Both the position numbers and the translations under genes were made by a program. From Aphrophora alni (Eukaryota; Arthropoda; Insecta; Hemiptera; Aphrophoridae), in assembly GCA_963513935.1 (NCBI GenBank), contig OY740770.1, positions 87,641,267-87,705,266 of the forward strand: a stretch of DNA of 64,000 bases, in the 5' to 3' direction. Below the pieces are notes generated by a model. The model had not been told where the DNA came from, searched no databases, and saw nothing but the letters and a program-made list of their open reading frames with translations. Every line of letters starts with the position of its first letter. Positions within the stretch are counted from its first letter, which is position 1. Shown in pieces: positions 35,009 through 45,769 of this stretch.

Positions 35009-35863
35009 TACGAGGGGGGACCCAAAATGGAGAAGCTACTTTAAATAAAACACATGTCTACAAGTGGTTTCAACATTTTAAAAATGGAGAAATGTCGACT
35101 GAAGACCAGCCTCGTTCTGGGTGCCTTTCAACGTCAAGAACTGACGGCAATGTTGAGAAAATCAACACTCTGGTTCGTGAAGACCGTCGTCGAATCATCG
35201 ATCAATTAATTGCGATGTCTGGGTTGACTTGTAGTTCAACCCAGAGAATTTTATCGGAAGATTTTTTGCATGAGAAGAGTTGCAGCCAAACTTGTTCCAC
35301 GCCTTCTCACAGACGAGCACAGGAAGGGCCGACTTCACGAATGTTTTGACCTGCAAAATCAGCTGCAAGAGGATCTAGAATTTTTTTCTAAGGTCATAAC
35401 TGGTGATGAATCATGGTGTTATGGATATGACCCTGAAACAAAAGAACAACCAAACCAGTCTCCTCAGCTCAGTCTCCTCGTTCAAAAAAATGTCGCATAG
35501 TGAAGTCAAACATTAAGACAATGCTCATTTGTTTCATTGATTGCCGAAGTGTTGTACATTCAGAATTCGTTCCTCCGAGCCAAACGGTTAACCAAAATTT
35601 CTACTTGGAGGTTTTGAAGAGACTGAGGGAGAGCGTTCAAAGAAAAAGGGCAGATTTGTGGCGCACAGGGGATTAGTTCTTCCATCATGGCAACCCACCT
35701 GCCCACACCGCCCTGTCTGTGAAGCAGTTTTTGACGAAAAACAATATGACACCAATTGAGTCAATGGTAATTACTCTGAAGATGACCAAAATTTGGTGTT
35801 AAAATACTGAATAATAAAGGAGTTATGACCAAATTTCCGTTTTTTTTTGGGTCCCCCCTCATA
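35009..35863 (+). mobile_element. mariner element, internally deleted
   Basis: TA target at 35009-35010 and 35862-35863, with inverted ends CGAGGGGGGACCCAAAA and TTTTGGGTCCCCCCTCA. Transposase pieces on + are RVAAKLVPRLLTDEHRKGR, VITGDESWCYGYDPETKEQ (first catalytic Asp, GDESW) at about 35397-35455, SEFVPPSQTVNQNFYLEVLK at about 35565-35620 and FHHGNPPAHTALS at about 35680. The last is normally HHDNAP.H, so the second catalytic Asp is now Gly. Sequence jumps from TPIE to the 3' end, so the PYSPDLAP.DFFLF block is deleted. Full mariners are about 1.3 kb; this one is 851 bp. Confidence 0.9.
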
Positions 35864-36339
35864 GTATAATTAACTTGAACTCTCCTATAAAAATATAACA
35901 AGTGTGAAAATCAAAAATTTAAAATAAAGCAGAAATGAAAAATGTTGTCAAAAGGTACAAAAAAGTTAATTATAAAATAAAACTACAGAAAAATATGTAT
36001 GTTAAATTTATCCAATTTGCTTTGCCTGGCACACCAGTATTGGTTAGCTTAATATAATTTATCACTAGTAAATTTTTAACAAATTGAACATACAATTAAT
36101 TACAGTACTTAGCTGTTTAATAATAAACAAAAAATGACTGCTACATGTATATTTCAGTAAATATTGTTGTTTCCATCACTTCTAACCAAGGCAACATTTG
36201 AGCTCCTGTTAAATTTACCTTAACCCTTTAAATTACAATGTCCTTGTATCCGGCCATTCAGGGATACATATTTATTTATTTATATAAGGTACTGGCACAC
36301 AATAGATGAAACCACATAGAGTGAATCAATTGTAAATAT
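35864..36339. other. Unassigned intergenic sequence
   Basis: AT-rich. A TTAACCCTTTAAAT motif at about 36220 resembles a piggyBac-type end, but no partner end was found. Confidence 0.4.
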
Positions 36340-36746
36340 AAATATCTTCTTATGATAAAGAGATCAATGAAAAGGATGTTTGTATAAAAATTCTATTAAT
36401 GAGATGTGCATCACTGATCTGAAGGACATCTTAAACATGTTTGTAAATAAATATTATTAGAGAGAATAACATTTGTAACTTGCTGTATGTAAATATCTCT
36501 TATAAAAAAAGACATCAATATAAAGTACATTTGTACATAAATAATTAATGAAATGTACATCGTTGTTGTGAAAGACATCTGAAGCTTGCTGTAAATAAAT
36601 ATTATCATTGAAAATAATGTCAGGAACTCGCTGTATGTAAATATCAGTTTTGTCTATTTTAAGTACTTTAATGAAATGTGTATCACTGTTGTGAAATACA
36701 TCTAATCTGAAGCATGCTATAAATAAATATTATTAATGAGAATATT

Positions 36747-36971
36747 ATATTGATAACACTGATGACCGACGGTACTTGATAGAATTCCATTTTAACAAAT
36801 AAAACACAATTTTTCTTTTGTAAAATTCTATAATTTATTTGGTCTAGCCGACCATGGTTTCGCCAGTTGATTAATTGATGCCGTAACTGGCGAAACCATG
36901 GTCGGCTAGACCAAATAAATTATAGAATTTTACAAAAGAAAAATTGTGTTTTATTTGTTAATGAGAATATT
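36747..36971. mobile_element. Penelope-related foldback with perfect 76-bp arms
   Basis: Arms at 36793-36868 and 36885-36960 are identical inverted copies over 76 bp, with a 16-bp loop. A 14-bp direct repeat TTAATGAGAATATT flanks it (36733-36746 and 36958-36971), consistent with a target duplication. The arm end ACAAAAGAAAAATTG(T)GTTT...TTTGTTAA matches the 3' end of the Penelope-like element at 61917-61960. GGCGAAACCATGG in the arm, preceded by TTGATGCC, recalls a hammerhead core. Perfect arms imply a recent event. Confidence 0.7.
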
Positions 36972-37054
36972 GTCTCTAACTTGCTGTATGTAAATATCTA
37001 TTACGAGAAAGACATTAATTGTTTTAAAATAAATACTGATAATGAAATACCTAG

Positions 37055-37181
37055 ATTTTGTATGAATAGGAGACACAGACATACCTTGGAAAGTGGTCCT
37101 TGGTGTTACCTAGTAGTTATCAAATACAAAAACCAAGGACCACTTTCCATGGTAAGCCTGTGTCTCCTATCAATACAAAAT
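37055..37181. repeat. Second foldback (about 50-bp arms)
   Basis: 37055-37104 and 37132-37181 are inverted copies with about five mismatches, sharing TAGGAGACACAG, GGAAAGTGGTCCTTGGT and ATTTTGTAT. The loop is 27 bp. It lies inside the minisatellite. It could be a small foldback element; a microRNA-type hairpin is a less likely alternative. Confidence 0.7.
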
Positions 37182-37390
37182 TTAAAGGTAATAGGTTAAG
37201 TGCTCTATTAAACTCTAACCTGATAATGGAATGTGTATCACTACTGTAAAAGACAAAGCATACTGTAAATAAATATTATTACTGAGAATAATATCTGTAA
37301 CTCGCTGAATAAATATTACCAATTAGAAGGATATCATAATATATAAATATTATTGATGAAAATCATGTGTGTATCACATTATATATGGGG

Positions 37391-38820
37391 TGTTAAAAAA
37401 GTGTGGAACCACAGAAATATCTTTTGGATGGGTACAGACAAAAATATGAGATTTAGTATATGTTTATTCAATGTTTTTACCTATCTTTTGGTGTGTGAAG
37501 TAGTTTTTTTCAATATCAGGGGATGACCTGTGTAGGGTGCAGTAAAAATATCTTATGGAAGCCTATGTTGAGAGGCACTACATTTTAAAGTCCATTTTTT
37601 TCCCTGAGTAAGTACCCACTGGTATCATCTCAAAAATACCACCCTATCAAAAATGGTGACTAGTCAAAGTTTCAAAAAACATTCGTATTTGAGTTATCAG
37701 GATCTTTTTATGTTTAAACGCCAGTTGTAAAGTTGTATTTGATTAGCAAACTGAAAAATGGTGGTAAAAAGCGTTAAATCAGATTATTTAAATAACAATA
37801 AGTCTATCAATTATAAAAATATATAAATAGTGCAAATTAAAACAATAACTTATAGATTTTTTAATGTAGACATGGGAATCCATTATCCAAATTAAATACA
37901 AAGTTATAAAAAATGTTCAAAATGTTTTCCATCCACAGTCTGTCGGTGTACAATCCAATTAATTGTAAAAAGCTGATATAGTTTTGTATAATCCTTCTTG
38001 AGAAATTTGGCTTGGTTCTAGAACAATTCTTTGCCTCAGTTCATCTATAACACAAGGTTTTATTTTGTAAACATTATATTTCAAATGTCCCCAAAAGAAA
38101 TAGTCTAGGGGAGCAGTAGAATGCCCCCAATGATCTGATTTGTCCCCACTAAACTATTTCTTTTGGAAAAATTTGAAATATAATGTTTATAAAATAAAAA
38201 CTCGTGATATAGATGACTGAGGCAAAGAATTATGCAAGAACCAAGCCAAATTTCTGAAGAAGGATTATACTAAGCTATATCAGGTTTCTACAATCGGATT
38301 GTACATTGACAGACTATGGGTGGAAAACATTTTGAACTTTTATTATAATTTTGTATTTATTTTGGATAATGGATTCCCAAGTCTACATTTAAAATCTTTA
38401 AGTTATTGTTATAACTTGCACTGTATTTTTTCCAATTGATAGACTTATTGGTATTTAAATAATCATATCTAACACTTTTTACGACCATTTTCCAGTTTGC
38501 TAATCAAATATAACTTTAAAACTGACGTTTAAACATAAAAAGATTCTGACAACTCAAATATAATGTTTTGAAACATTGACTATTCACCATTTTTGATAGG
38601 GTGGTCCTTTTGAAATGAAACCTGTGGGTCCTTATTCAAAAAAAAATGGACTTTAAAATGGAGTGCCAATCAACATAGGCTTCCATAAGACATTTTTACT
38701 GCACCCTACAAAGGCCATTCCCTGATATTAAAAAAAAACTACATTTAAACACCAAAAGATAGGTAAAAATGTTGTATAAATGTATACCAAATCTCAATTT
38801 ATAATCATAAGAAATTTCTT
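37391..38820. mobile_element. 1.4-kb foldback of two inverted Tc1/mariner 3' ends
   Basis: The left arm (about 37420-38112) and right arm (about 38146-38815) are long imperfect inverted copies. For example ACCTATCTTTTGGTGTGTGAAG on the left answers CACCAAAAGATAGGT on the right, and CCATTTTTGATAGGGTGGT on the right answers ACCACCCTATCAAAAATGG on the left. Each arm encodes a transposase C-terminus: the left on - reads APLDYFFWGHLKYNVYKIKP and LRQRIVLEPSQISQEGLYKT, the right on + reads LKYNVYKIKTRDID. The arms converge near 38112-38146. Confidence 0.8.
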
Positions 38821-39949
38821 AATCATAAGAAATCTATAACTTTCTGTAGGTACTTAAGTATTCTGATAAAGACTTGTCTAACATACTGTATATAAATACT
38901 GTATTAAAAGAGATTGCCATATTATATATTTTACTGTAAATTTTTGTGTAAGGTTTTGTTTCACTGAAAATTAAAGATAATCAGGTGTAAATAAAATGAT
39001 GATAATATAATAAGGAAACATATTAAACATGTGTAAATATAATTAGGTTTAAGACATGATATTAAAGTATGTTGTTGTGAAGAAATGTGAATATTGTGAT
39101 AATTGGAGCAGTTTAAATTTATTCTAGATTAGCAGATACAAATAAAGAAATAAAACCTCATCATCTTATTTGATTTACAATGTGTTTATTGTGAATTTTG
39201 GACAAAGGCCTAGAGATATATTGAAAACAAAAATTAGATATATGATGATACTTTTTGCTTTGTATAAATAGGAAAGACCTAAATCTCTGACTGTCCGTTT
39301 GCTTAAAAGCACTCATTTCTCAGAAACTGTTAGACTTATTTTATTAAAAATTTGCTTTAAGGATTTTTTGGTGTCTAGTAATAAGTGTAAAATATATAAT
39401 CGTGGAGTATCTGTCAAGAGCAATACACAAAAATTTGATTTTTTACAAAATCTCAAACCACTTAAATTTGATTTTGCTCAAATGTAATTCTAGGGTCTCT
39501 AATAAAAATATTTTTTTGGCCTCAAAGTACCCCAAAAAATGCTGGATAGAATTACTAGTAAAAGTATTCTTATCATACTGTTAAAAAATATGTAATTTCT
39601 CATTATATTCTCTATCAGTTTCAATTAACTTTTGGAGAAAAATATGAAACCAAGGAGGTCCATAGTTATTGCAAAACAACACAAAACTTCGATCCCTATC
39701 ATTAAAAATTAAAAAAATGTAAAGTTTTTTAAAATTACAAGTATTAATAAATAAATAAATCAATTCATAAATTACCAATTTGCATTTTTTCTTCAATTGT
39801 ATTTTTTGAATTTTTTATTATTAATTATTCAAATTATGTAACAGTTACAATTCAAAAAATTCAAAATACAATTATAAAATAAAATCCAAAACGATGTTAA
39901 CAATTAAAATAATTAACCTTATTCGGGTATCGAAAAGTTTACACTATTT
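38821..39949. other. Unassigned intergenic sequence
   Basis: AT-rich. 38860-39100 still shows TGTAAATA-type blocks like the minisatellite. Small open frames at 39299-39584 have no recognisable domain. Confidence 0.4.
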
Positions 39950-40323
39950 TACAGTATCCTCAAGGTATATAGTCTGGAATATGTCTGGGGTGGAGAGGAA
40001 AAGAGGGACCCCACACTTCATTTGTTGTGCTTCCTTTCAGCGGTACAATGCCAATAAAAAAATATAGACCTCAAATGCTTCTGTGTAAACGCTTACCCTA
40101 CTTTCGTTTCTTTTAACGGTGTAAATAAGAATAAAACTTTTACAAAATTAAAATTTTAAGAATCAACTTGTACTTAAACTTTAAGAATTAAATGTAGCTA
40201 AGCAGTAATTTGTGTACCTAGTTTTCTTGGAATGGGTTGTACTGTCAAGTCAGGCTTGGGAAACAAGTAGACAGAAGGACATACCCATTACACCAGACAC
40301 ACTCCTAGTCTGAGGGTACTGTA
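39950..40323. mobile_element. MITE copy 2 (TA-flanked, ~370 bp)
   Basis: Homolog of the element at 3867-4221 in the same orientation. It has TA at both flanks, ends CAGTATCCTCAAGG and CTGAGGGTACTG, and the same internal blocks (GGGGTGGAGAGGAAAAGAG, TTCTGTGTAAACG, TTTCTTGGAATGGG). Confidence 0.75.
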
Positions 40324-40454
40324 ATTACCTTGATTTTTATCCGTCTACAGTCTCCTTTATTATTTACCTAAATTACCGGTTTCAACAGGAACAGATAAGT
40401 ACTGTAATCATCAGATTTATATACTTAAAAAAACACACATATATAACATATACA

Positions 40455-41425
40455 GCGTGTCCCACGAAGATATTTACATTTTTAAACAACCACCAAGTAC
40501 ATATGTGTCTACCAAATTGTAAGATTTCTTTCATACCTATTAGAAACATATCCAAAATGTACTAACAAATTTTTACGCTGGTATCTGCAATAGAAATAAA
40601 ATGGCGGCTGTTGGCAGTGATTTATGGTTTAAATGATAGCAAGCAATACTAGTATATTTCATCACTATGACTAAAAGTGAAGCTTTTTGTTACAAGTTCA
40701 AGTTTAACTTCTTGAAAATGAGTGAGGATCGAAACGCTTCTTTTGGTCCAAGTGATAAACTATATTTTTCGTTTATTGAAAATAATATAAGAAAACAATT
40801 TCACAAAAACTAAAATGTTATCTTCAAATCGATGGTAACAGCTGTTTTAACGGTTATTTACAATCGAGAGTATCAGTTGTTTATTATAGATCCTTTACAA
40901 TCGTTAATTAATTCGTATAAACAAAGTAACAGCTGATGACCTCAACTTCAGCTGATGTTTTTAGGTCTTAGGACTAAAAAGAACAACTTTACTATCGCAA
41001 TGCATGTATTGAAAACGGCTATTTTTGAAGCAGTATGACTAAAAATAACTTTTTATTCATTTATATATACTTTAGCAATTTATTACCGCAATATAACAAA
41101 TAATAACATTTCTTTTTATGATAAAACATGTTTCTTAACCAAAAAAAATCATTCAAATTGAACCCTGTCTACTGATACTACTTATTCACTGGTAGCATCA
41201 ATGAACCACAAAGGCATTTCTGAAATATTACCTAGAGATGTTAAGCGTTTCTTCGTCGACTAGCCTTTTTAAATCCTCATCGGTTTCTATGTTGTGCGAG
41301 TAGACCTTTTCTTTTAGATACCCCCACAGAAAAAAGTCACAAACTTTTAAGTCCGGTGATCTAGGCAGCCAGTCCATAAAATCGTTTCCTCTTCCAATTC
41401 AATGGCCTGTTTCATAGAATTTAAA
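40455..41425 (-). pseudogene. Tc1/mariner transposase 3' fragment
   Basis: On the - strand at about 41400-41235: RGNDFMDWLPRSPDLKVCDF, FLWGYLKEKVYSHNIETDED, LKRLVDEETLNIS. This is the third acidic block (W.PRSPDL...DFFLWGYLK..VY) of visitor/mariner-like transposases. The sequence GCGTGTCCCACGAAGATATT at about 40455 resembles a terminal repeat of this group. The rest of the gene is missing or unreadable. Confidence 0.7.
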
Positions 41426-41490
41426 ACTGAAATATCTTTTTAATGGGTACAAACAAAAAATTGAGATTTATTATACATTTATACAACATT
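41425..41490. repeat. Copy of the mariner-foldback terminus
   Basis: GAAATATCTTTTTAATGGGT ... ACAAACAAAAAATTGAGATTTATTAT matches the outer end of the foldback at 37418-37460 (GAAATATCTTTTGGATGGGT), showing that the same mariner family left another end here. Confidence 0.5.
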
Positions 41491-41835
41491 TTAATCTGAG
41501 TTTTGTCCACTAGGCCTTTGAATCCAGTAGGCTTTTTAATAAAGTCTACAGAAGAGTATACACAAACAATGAGGGAACCGTTGGTTCTTCTATTAGAAAC
41601 TCACTTTCCCAATTGTATTGTGCATAATGAAGCTGAGGAAGGGTGCCAATCGACAATCAAGAATAGTTCTTGGCCAATGCCGGCTCGAGGAAACTGGATG
41701 CTGGCCAGCTGTAATGTTACAGTTTCAAACATTAAATGGGTGATACAGAGATTCAGCTCTTTTAAATCATCTGCTAGTTGGGTTATCAATGCCTTTACAG
41801 TGTTGTATGTTAAATTTGAAGTCTTGTATGGCTAA
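41491..41835 (+). pseudogene. R1-like LINE fragment (N-terminal RT linker)
   Basis: The reading frame gives TMREPLVLLLETHFPNCIVH and a later SNIKWVIQRFSSFKSSASW. These correspond to the R1-group segment before the RT domain (LL.THFP...., then W.I..F.P.KSPG.DG). The PG.DG step is degraded. A related segment on the other strand is at 61330-61200 (LLLDTQFPGS, KPYKSPVRDGVF). Confidence 0.6.
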
Positions 41836-41849
41836 TATCCGTCTTGTTA

Positions 41850-42430
41850 ATCTAGCCGTCATCAATTTAAAAGTTTCTATGAAAGTTAAGGCAAGATTTA
41901 TGTTATAATAGTTTGATCAGTGCCAAAAAATTGATACCTAGTTTTTTTACTATAAAACGTTTTTCAGCTGCTTGTAAAGCCCTGGATATAAATGCTATGT
42001 CATGCTTCTGCCCACGGTCATCTATTTAATAGAATTGTCCTCTAATAGCATAGTCTGACAACAGAATGGTTTTTGACTGTCCGGATGATGTAATATTTTG
42101 TATTTTTATGAATGAGTCCTTGATTTGATTCAAAATTTCAGTGTCTTGAGCCGTCCAATTAATTTTAGTTTTCTTCAATGTTAAACGCAATAATGGTTGA
42201 ATTTGTTGTGCATATTTATTATAATAATTTATTCCTCTTACAAATGATTTAAAATGCTTCCTTGATTTGTTCTTAAAATCATTTCTGATCAATCCCATCG
42301 AATTTATAACAATATTTTGGAGCTGGAAATCTTCTCTCTTTGAGAAGATTCATTACATTTTAACTTGGAGGAAATAGAACTTCTCTCTTCTCTATTCTTC
42401 AGTTTGATAAACTTATACTACTAATGCTCT
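41850..42430 (-). pseudogene. Ty3/gypsy-like RT-RNase H junction fragment
   Basis: On the - strand, 42298-42026 gives HFKSFVRGINYYNKYAQQIQ, then PLLRLTLKKTKINWTAQDTE and a TILLSDYAIRGQFY RNase H start. After one stop, GQKHDIAFISRALQAAEKRF follows (down to about 41900). This is the Ty3/gypsy layout: FLGL.NYYR.F......PL..L.KK...W, (T/S)DAS, IAF.SR.L..AE..Y. It is a fragment without LTRs nearby. Confidence 0.65.
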
Positions 42431-45400
42431 ATACAAATTTTACTGCTGAGGAGACAGATGGAATCTTTTTTTAAAAAAAATGCTGCTCACAACAAATAAC
42501 CCAATATGTTAGATGTATTCTACTGTTAATACCTATTCAAGTAACGATCACTCAATTTATGTAGATAGTTTCAGGATGGGAAAACTTGTGAGATTACGGG
42601 GATTACTCACATGGAATCCTGTACTTAAATTAAGTACATGGCATGTCATTCAAATTAAGCCCCTTCATAATATGAATTCTAAGTACAGAATTGTATGTTT
42701 ACATAAAGAAGTACAGTATGCTGTAACAACCAAATATAGCTAAGTCCTTTGTAATTTTCACAGATTCTAAAACTAGCTTACATACCTAATATATTAAATA
42801 GTTTAATGAAAATGCAACAATGTAAAAAATCTCTCATTATAGGCATAATAACATTGATTCTAAATAACCCCAGTAAAGTGATAGGGTTCTAATGGATTAG
42901 CTGGTCATATAAGGCTTGCAAGCAACGAATATGCAGATAGGCCTACTATGGCTAAAAGGGCAGCTAAGGAAGACAACTGTATGATTGTGTAATACCTATC
43001 AGGGACATTTTAGTTCTACTAAGGTATCCTTAAAATAACATGTTAAAATCACTTTTGACAATGTTAATAAAGCACACTGGTATGCATCCTGATATGACTA
43101 AAGTGCTATAGTTTAACACTCTAGACTAGAGAGGTAAGCATATACAGTACTAACAATCCTGTGTAGGGTTTATTTGGCCATGCTTAGACAGAAATATATT
43201 TATTTCTTATAGGGAAAAGACCAACCTCAAATTCTTGAGTATGTTTACCTGATGTACCGGAAAGCTTACAACACATCATTTTTAATTGTAAGAGATACAA
43301 CACAGGAAGAACCAGTTTCTTAACATATTTTAAGAAATGATGATTGACACCAGCTTTTTAAACTACTGGTGTAGATGTATTGAACACAGGGGAATTTAAA
43401 TATGAAAGAGATGATATTTCTTTTAGAGATTATAAAATCAGAAATATAAAAAAAAGGCTAATTTTCTTCTTGAATCTTTACTGTTATCCCAGGTTTGAGG
43501 GTACCAGGGTCCCACATTTTTATGTTTCCATGATTCATCATTTTTTGATAGGGTTGTTGGACCTCTGACAGAAAAGACTTCCCTTTGTAAGCCCTTCTAT
43601 TTGAAATTTTATATTATGTAATTTATATTAAATGGTTATAGGAGTTATTGTGTTATAACATTATATAACTTGTATATTTGTAGTTTATTGTAACAACTAA
43701 CTATGATGATTCATTTTTGTAGAATAATCTGGGTATACTCAAACTTAATTTGATGTAACATCCTGGCAGGAGCAACAGTTAAAAGAAGGTGAATTAATAC
43801 ACAGATTACAGTGATTTTCACAATACAAATTTATAAAAGTGCTATACAAAGTGAAATAGGCTTCATGCTCATAGGTAAAACCTTTTGGAGATAAAGCCTT
43901 CCTAAAGGCAAAGATAATTTATTTATTTTTAAATCACCCCATTAGGGTACATTAAAACTAACATATTTTATGTTTATACACTAACTATTTCAAATAAGCA
44001 AATCAATTTTAAAAAATAATAAAAAGGAGTATATTAAAAAAAGTGAAAGTGAATCATACATAACAAAGGAGAAAAATAAATAAATAAAAACATATTATAG
44101 AGAAAGTGAATAACGAGCTTTAAGGTTACCCAATCGCCTATATCATAGGCAAAAAACTATTTCCCGAAAACAAGCTGACATCATTTCCAGAACAGCACAA
44201 ACAGTAATAATTTATTTGCTACATCTTCCTATAAAGTTAGGAAAATGGAAACACTTTAATCATTTTTACTCGAAAATATTTCCTTTTCTTCGAAAAACTT
44301 TTAGATTTTTATCAAGGAATGTGTAATTTTTTTTAATGTAAGCTAAGATTATTAGTAGAATACAAGTTGCAAAGTCTTTTTAACGCGATTTTTAGTCAAA
44401 GTATATCAGCCAAGTCCACTAACCTGTTCTGTAATAGTAAAATATACAATCGTACTACTTTTAATTAACCGAGAAATCGTGATGGACTTGATGATAATCC
44501 CTAGTTAAGATCTCAGATTTAGATTGTGCTAATACTGTATTATTATGTCCGTATTCCATATTTTTCTGTTTATGACTCAAGTTAGGTCCAAAAATTCATA
44601 TGCTTCTGTCAAATTTTTTAAGGTTTATCCAGCAAGAAGTACAGTTTGCATACCATGCGATAAGACCAACAGTTTTAAGTGACTGAATTAAAATAATTAC
44701 TTAACTGTAGTAATAAATTAATAACTACTATTAAGTAGTTCACGCGCGTATTTAAAAGCACGTCCTGGAAGAACAAAGAGTTTTTCATTGTGTCATGTCC
44801 TGGTTGCACTAGACCCAAAAAGGAATTTAAAAGTAGTGAACTGTGAACTGTACCGAATGTAAATTCGTACCTATCTTGAATGATGTATTAAATTTATAAA
44901 GGGTTAAGTGCGGTAAGTGAGGAATCGGTTACATGAATAATTAATTGGAAACCTGGAGGGAAAGGCAAAATATATCAAATTTAGAAGATATCATGAAGTA
45001 AAGTATGTTTCATCCTACTAATTTAGTTCTAAATTAGTTAGTTTTTGGTAACAATCTGATATTTTAAATTCTGGGCAGAATTTAGACATACATTTTAAGG
45101 TTAAGTGCTCTAAAAAATAACTAACAATTGTATGGATAGAAGGTGAGTAACCACACCTCAATAAATACATATTTCTTTGTTACACTTTATACTCAGGTTG
45201 GTTCAAATAAGATTCTCAATATAACCTACAATCATTTCTCATTAGTTTAATGCCTCTTTGCTATTTCAGTTAAAAAAAAAAAGTTTTCATGGTATTATTT
45301 ACAAAGAAAGTATTTTTGGTAATAAAAAATAAAAAAATTCTACATATACCTTGTTTATTTGTTAATAATAAAATAAGTTTTCCTGAAGTACCTTACAACA

Positions 45401-45624
45401 ATGTAGCCTATAATCAAACAATTAATGGTAAATATGCAAAAGAGTTGTCAGATTGATTTAAGTGTGAGGTCTTTAAAATAGCATTTTTTTCGATAATTTC
45501 TATCGTTCTTAACAAATCTAGTCACTTTTATATTTCCCAATTCATTATTTCTGCCCGAAAACTGCGATTTAAAATGACTGTTTAATGGCATTTTAAGGTT
45601 ATTTCGACACATATTTCATCACTT
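42431..45624. other. Intergenic AT-rich DNA, nothing recognised
   Basis: No ORF with recognisable domains on either strand. The 62-110 codon frames are of the kind expected by chance. At about 44895 a TTATAAAGGGTTAA motif resembles a piggyBac-type right end without a partner. Confidence 0.5.
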
Positions 45625-45769
45625 TTAACCCGGGAGGGGTCGCGTGAGTAAAAGTTACGTGAGTGGTCGCGCTGGGTTGTTTAGACCAGGAATAATAAAT
45701 TGCAGAGTTTTCTAATAACAAACGAAGTTTTATTTTGTATAATATGATTATAATTAATTATATTAAACA

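Larger units (their letters stand above)
36340..37340. repeat. Degenerate minisatellite (~130-150-bp units), interrupted twice
   Basis: Recurring blocks TGTAAATAAATATTATT (about 36440, 36590, 36719, 37266), GAGAATAATAT/GAGAATATTAT, TAACTTGCTGTATGTAAATATC, and AATGAAATGTGTATCACTGTTGTGAAA-like. Spacing is about 130-150 bp where undisturbed. Two inverted-repeat insertions (36747-36957 and about 37055-37181) sit inside the array. Confidence 0.75.

Noticed and set aside
34662..35044. Overlapping open frames before the mariner
   Set aside because: No domain and overlap in different frames, as expected by chance.
36220..44907. TTAACCCTTTAAAT at 36220 and TATAAAGGGTTAA at 44895 as ends of one piggyBac element
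   Set aside because: The 8.7-kb interval contains many unrelated elements and the end similarity is only about 10 bp. More likely two independent ends or chance.
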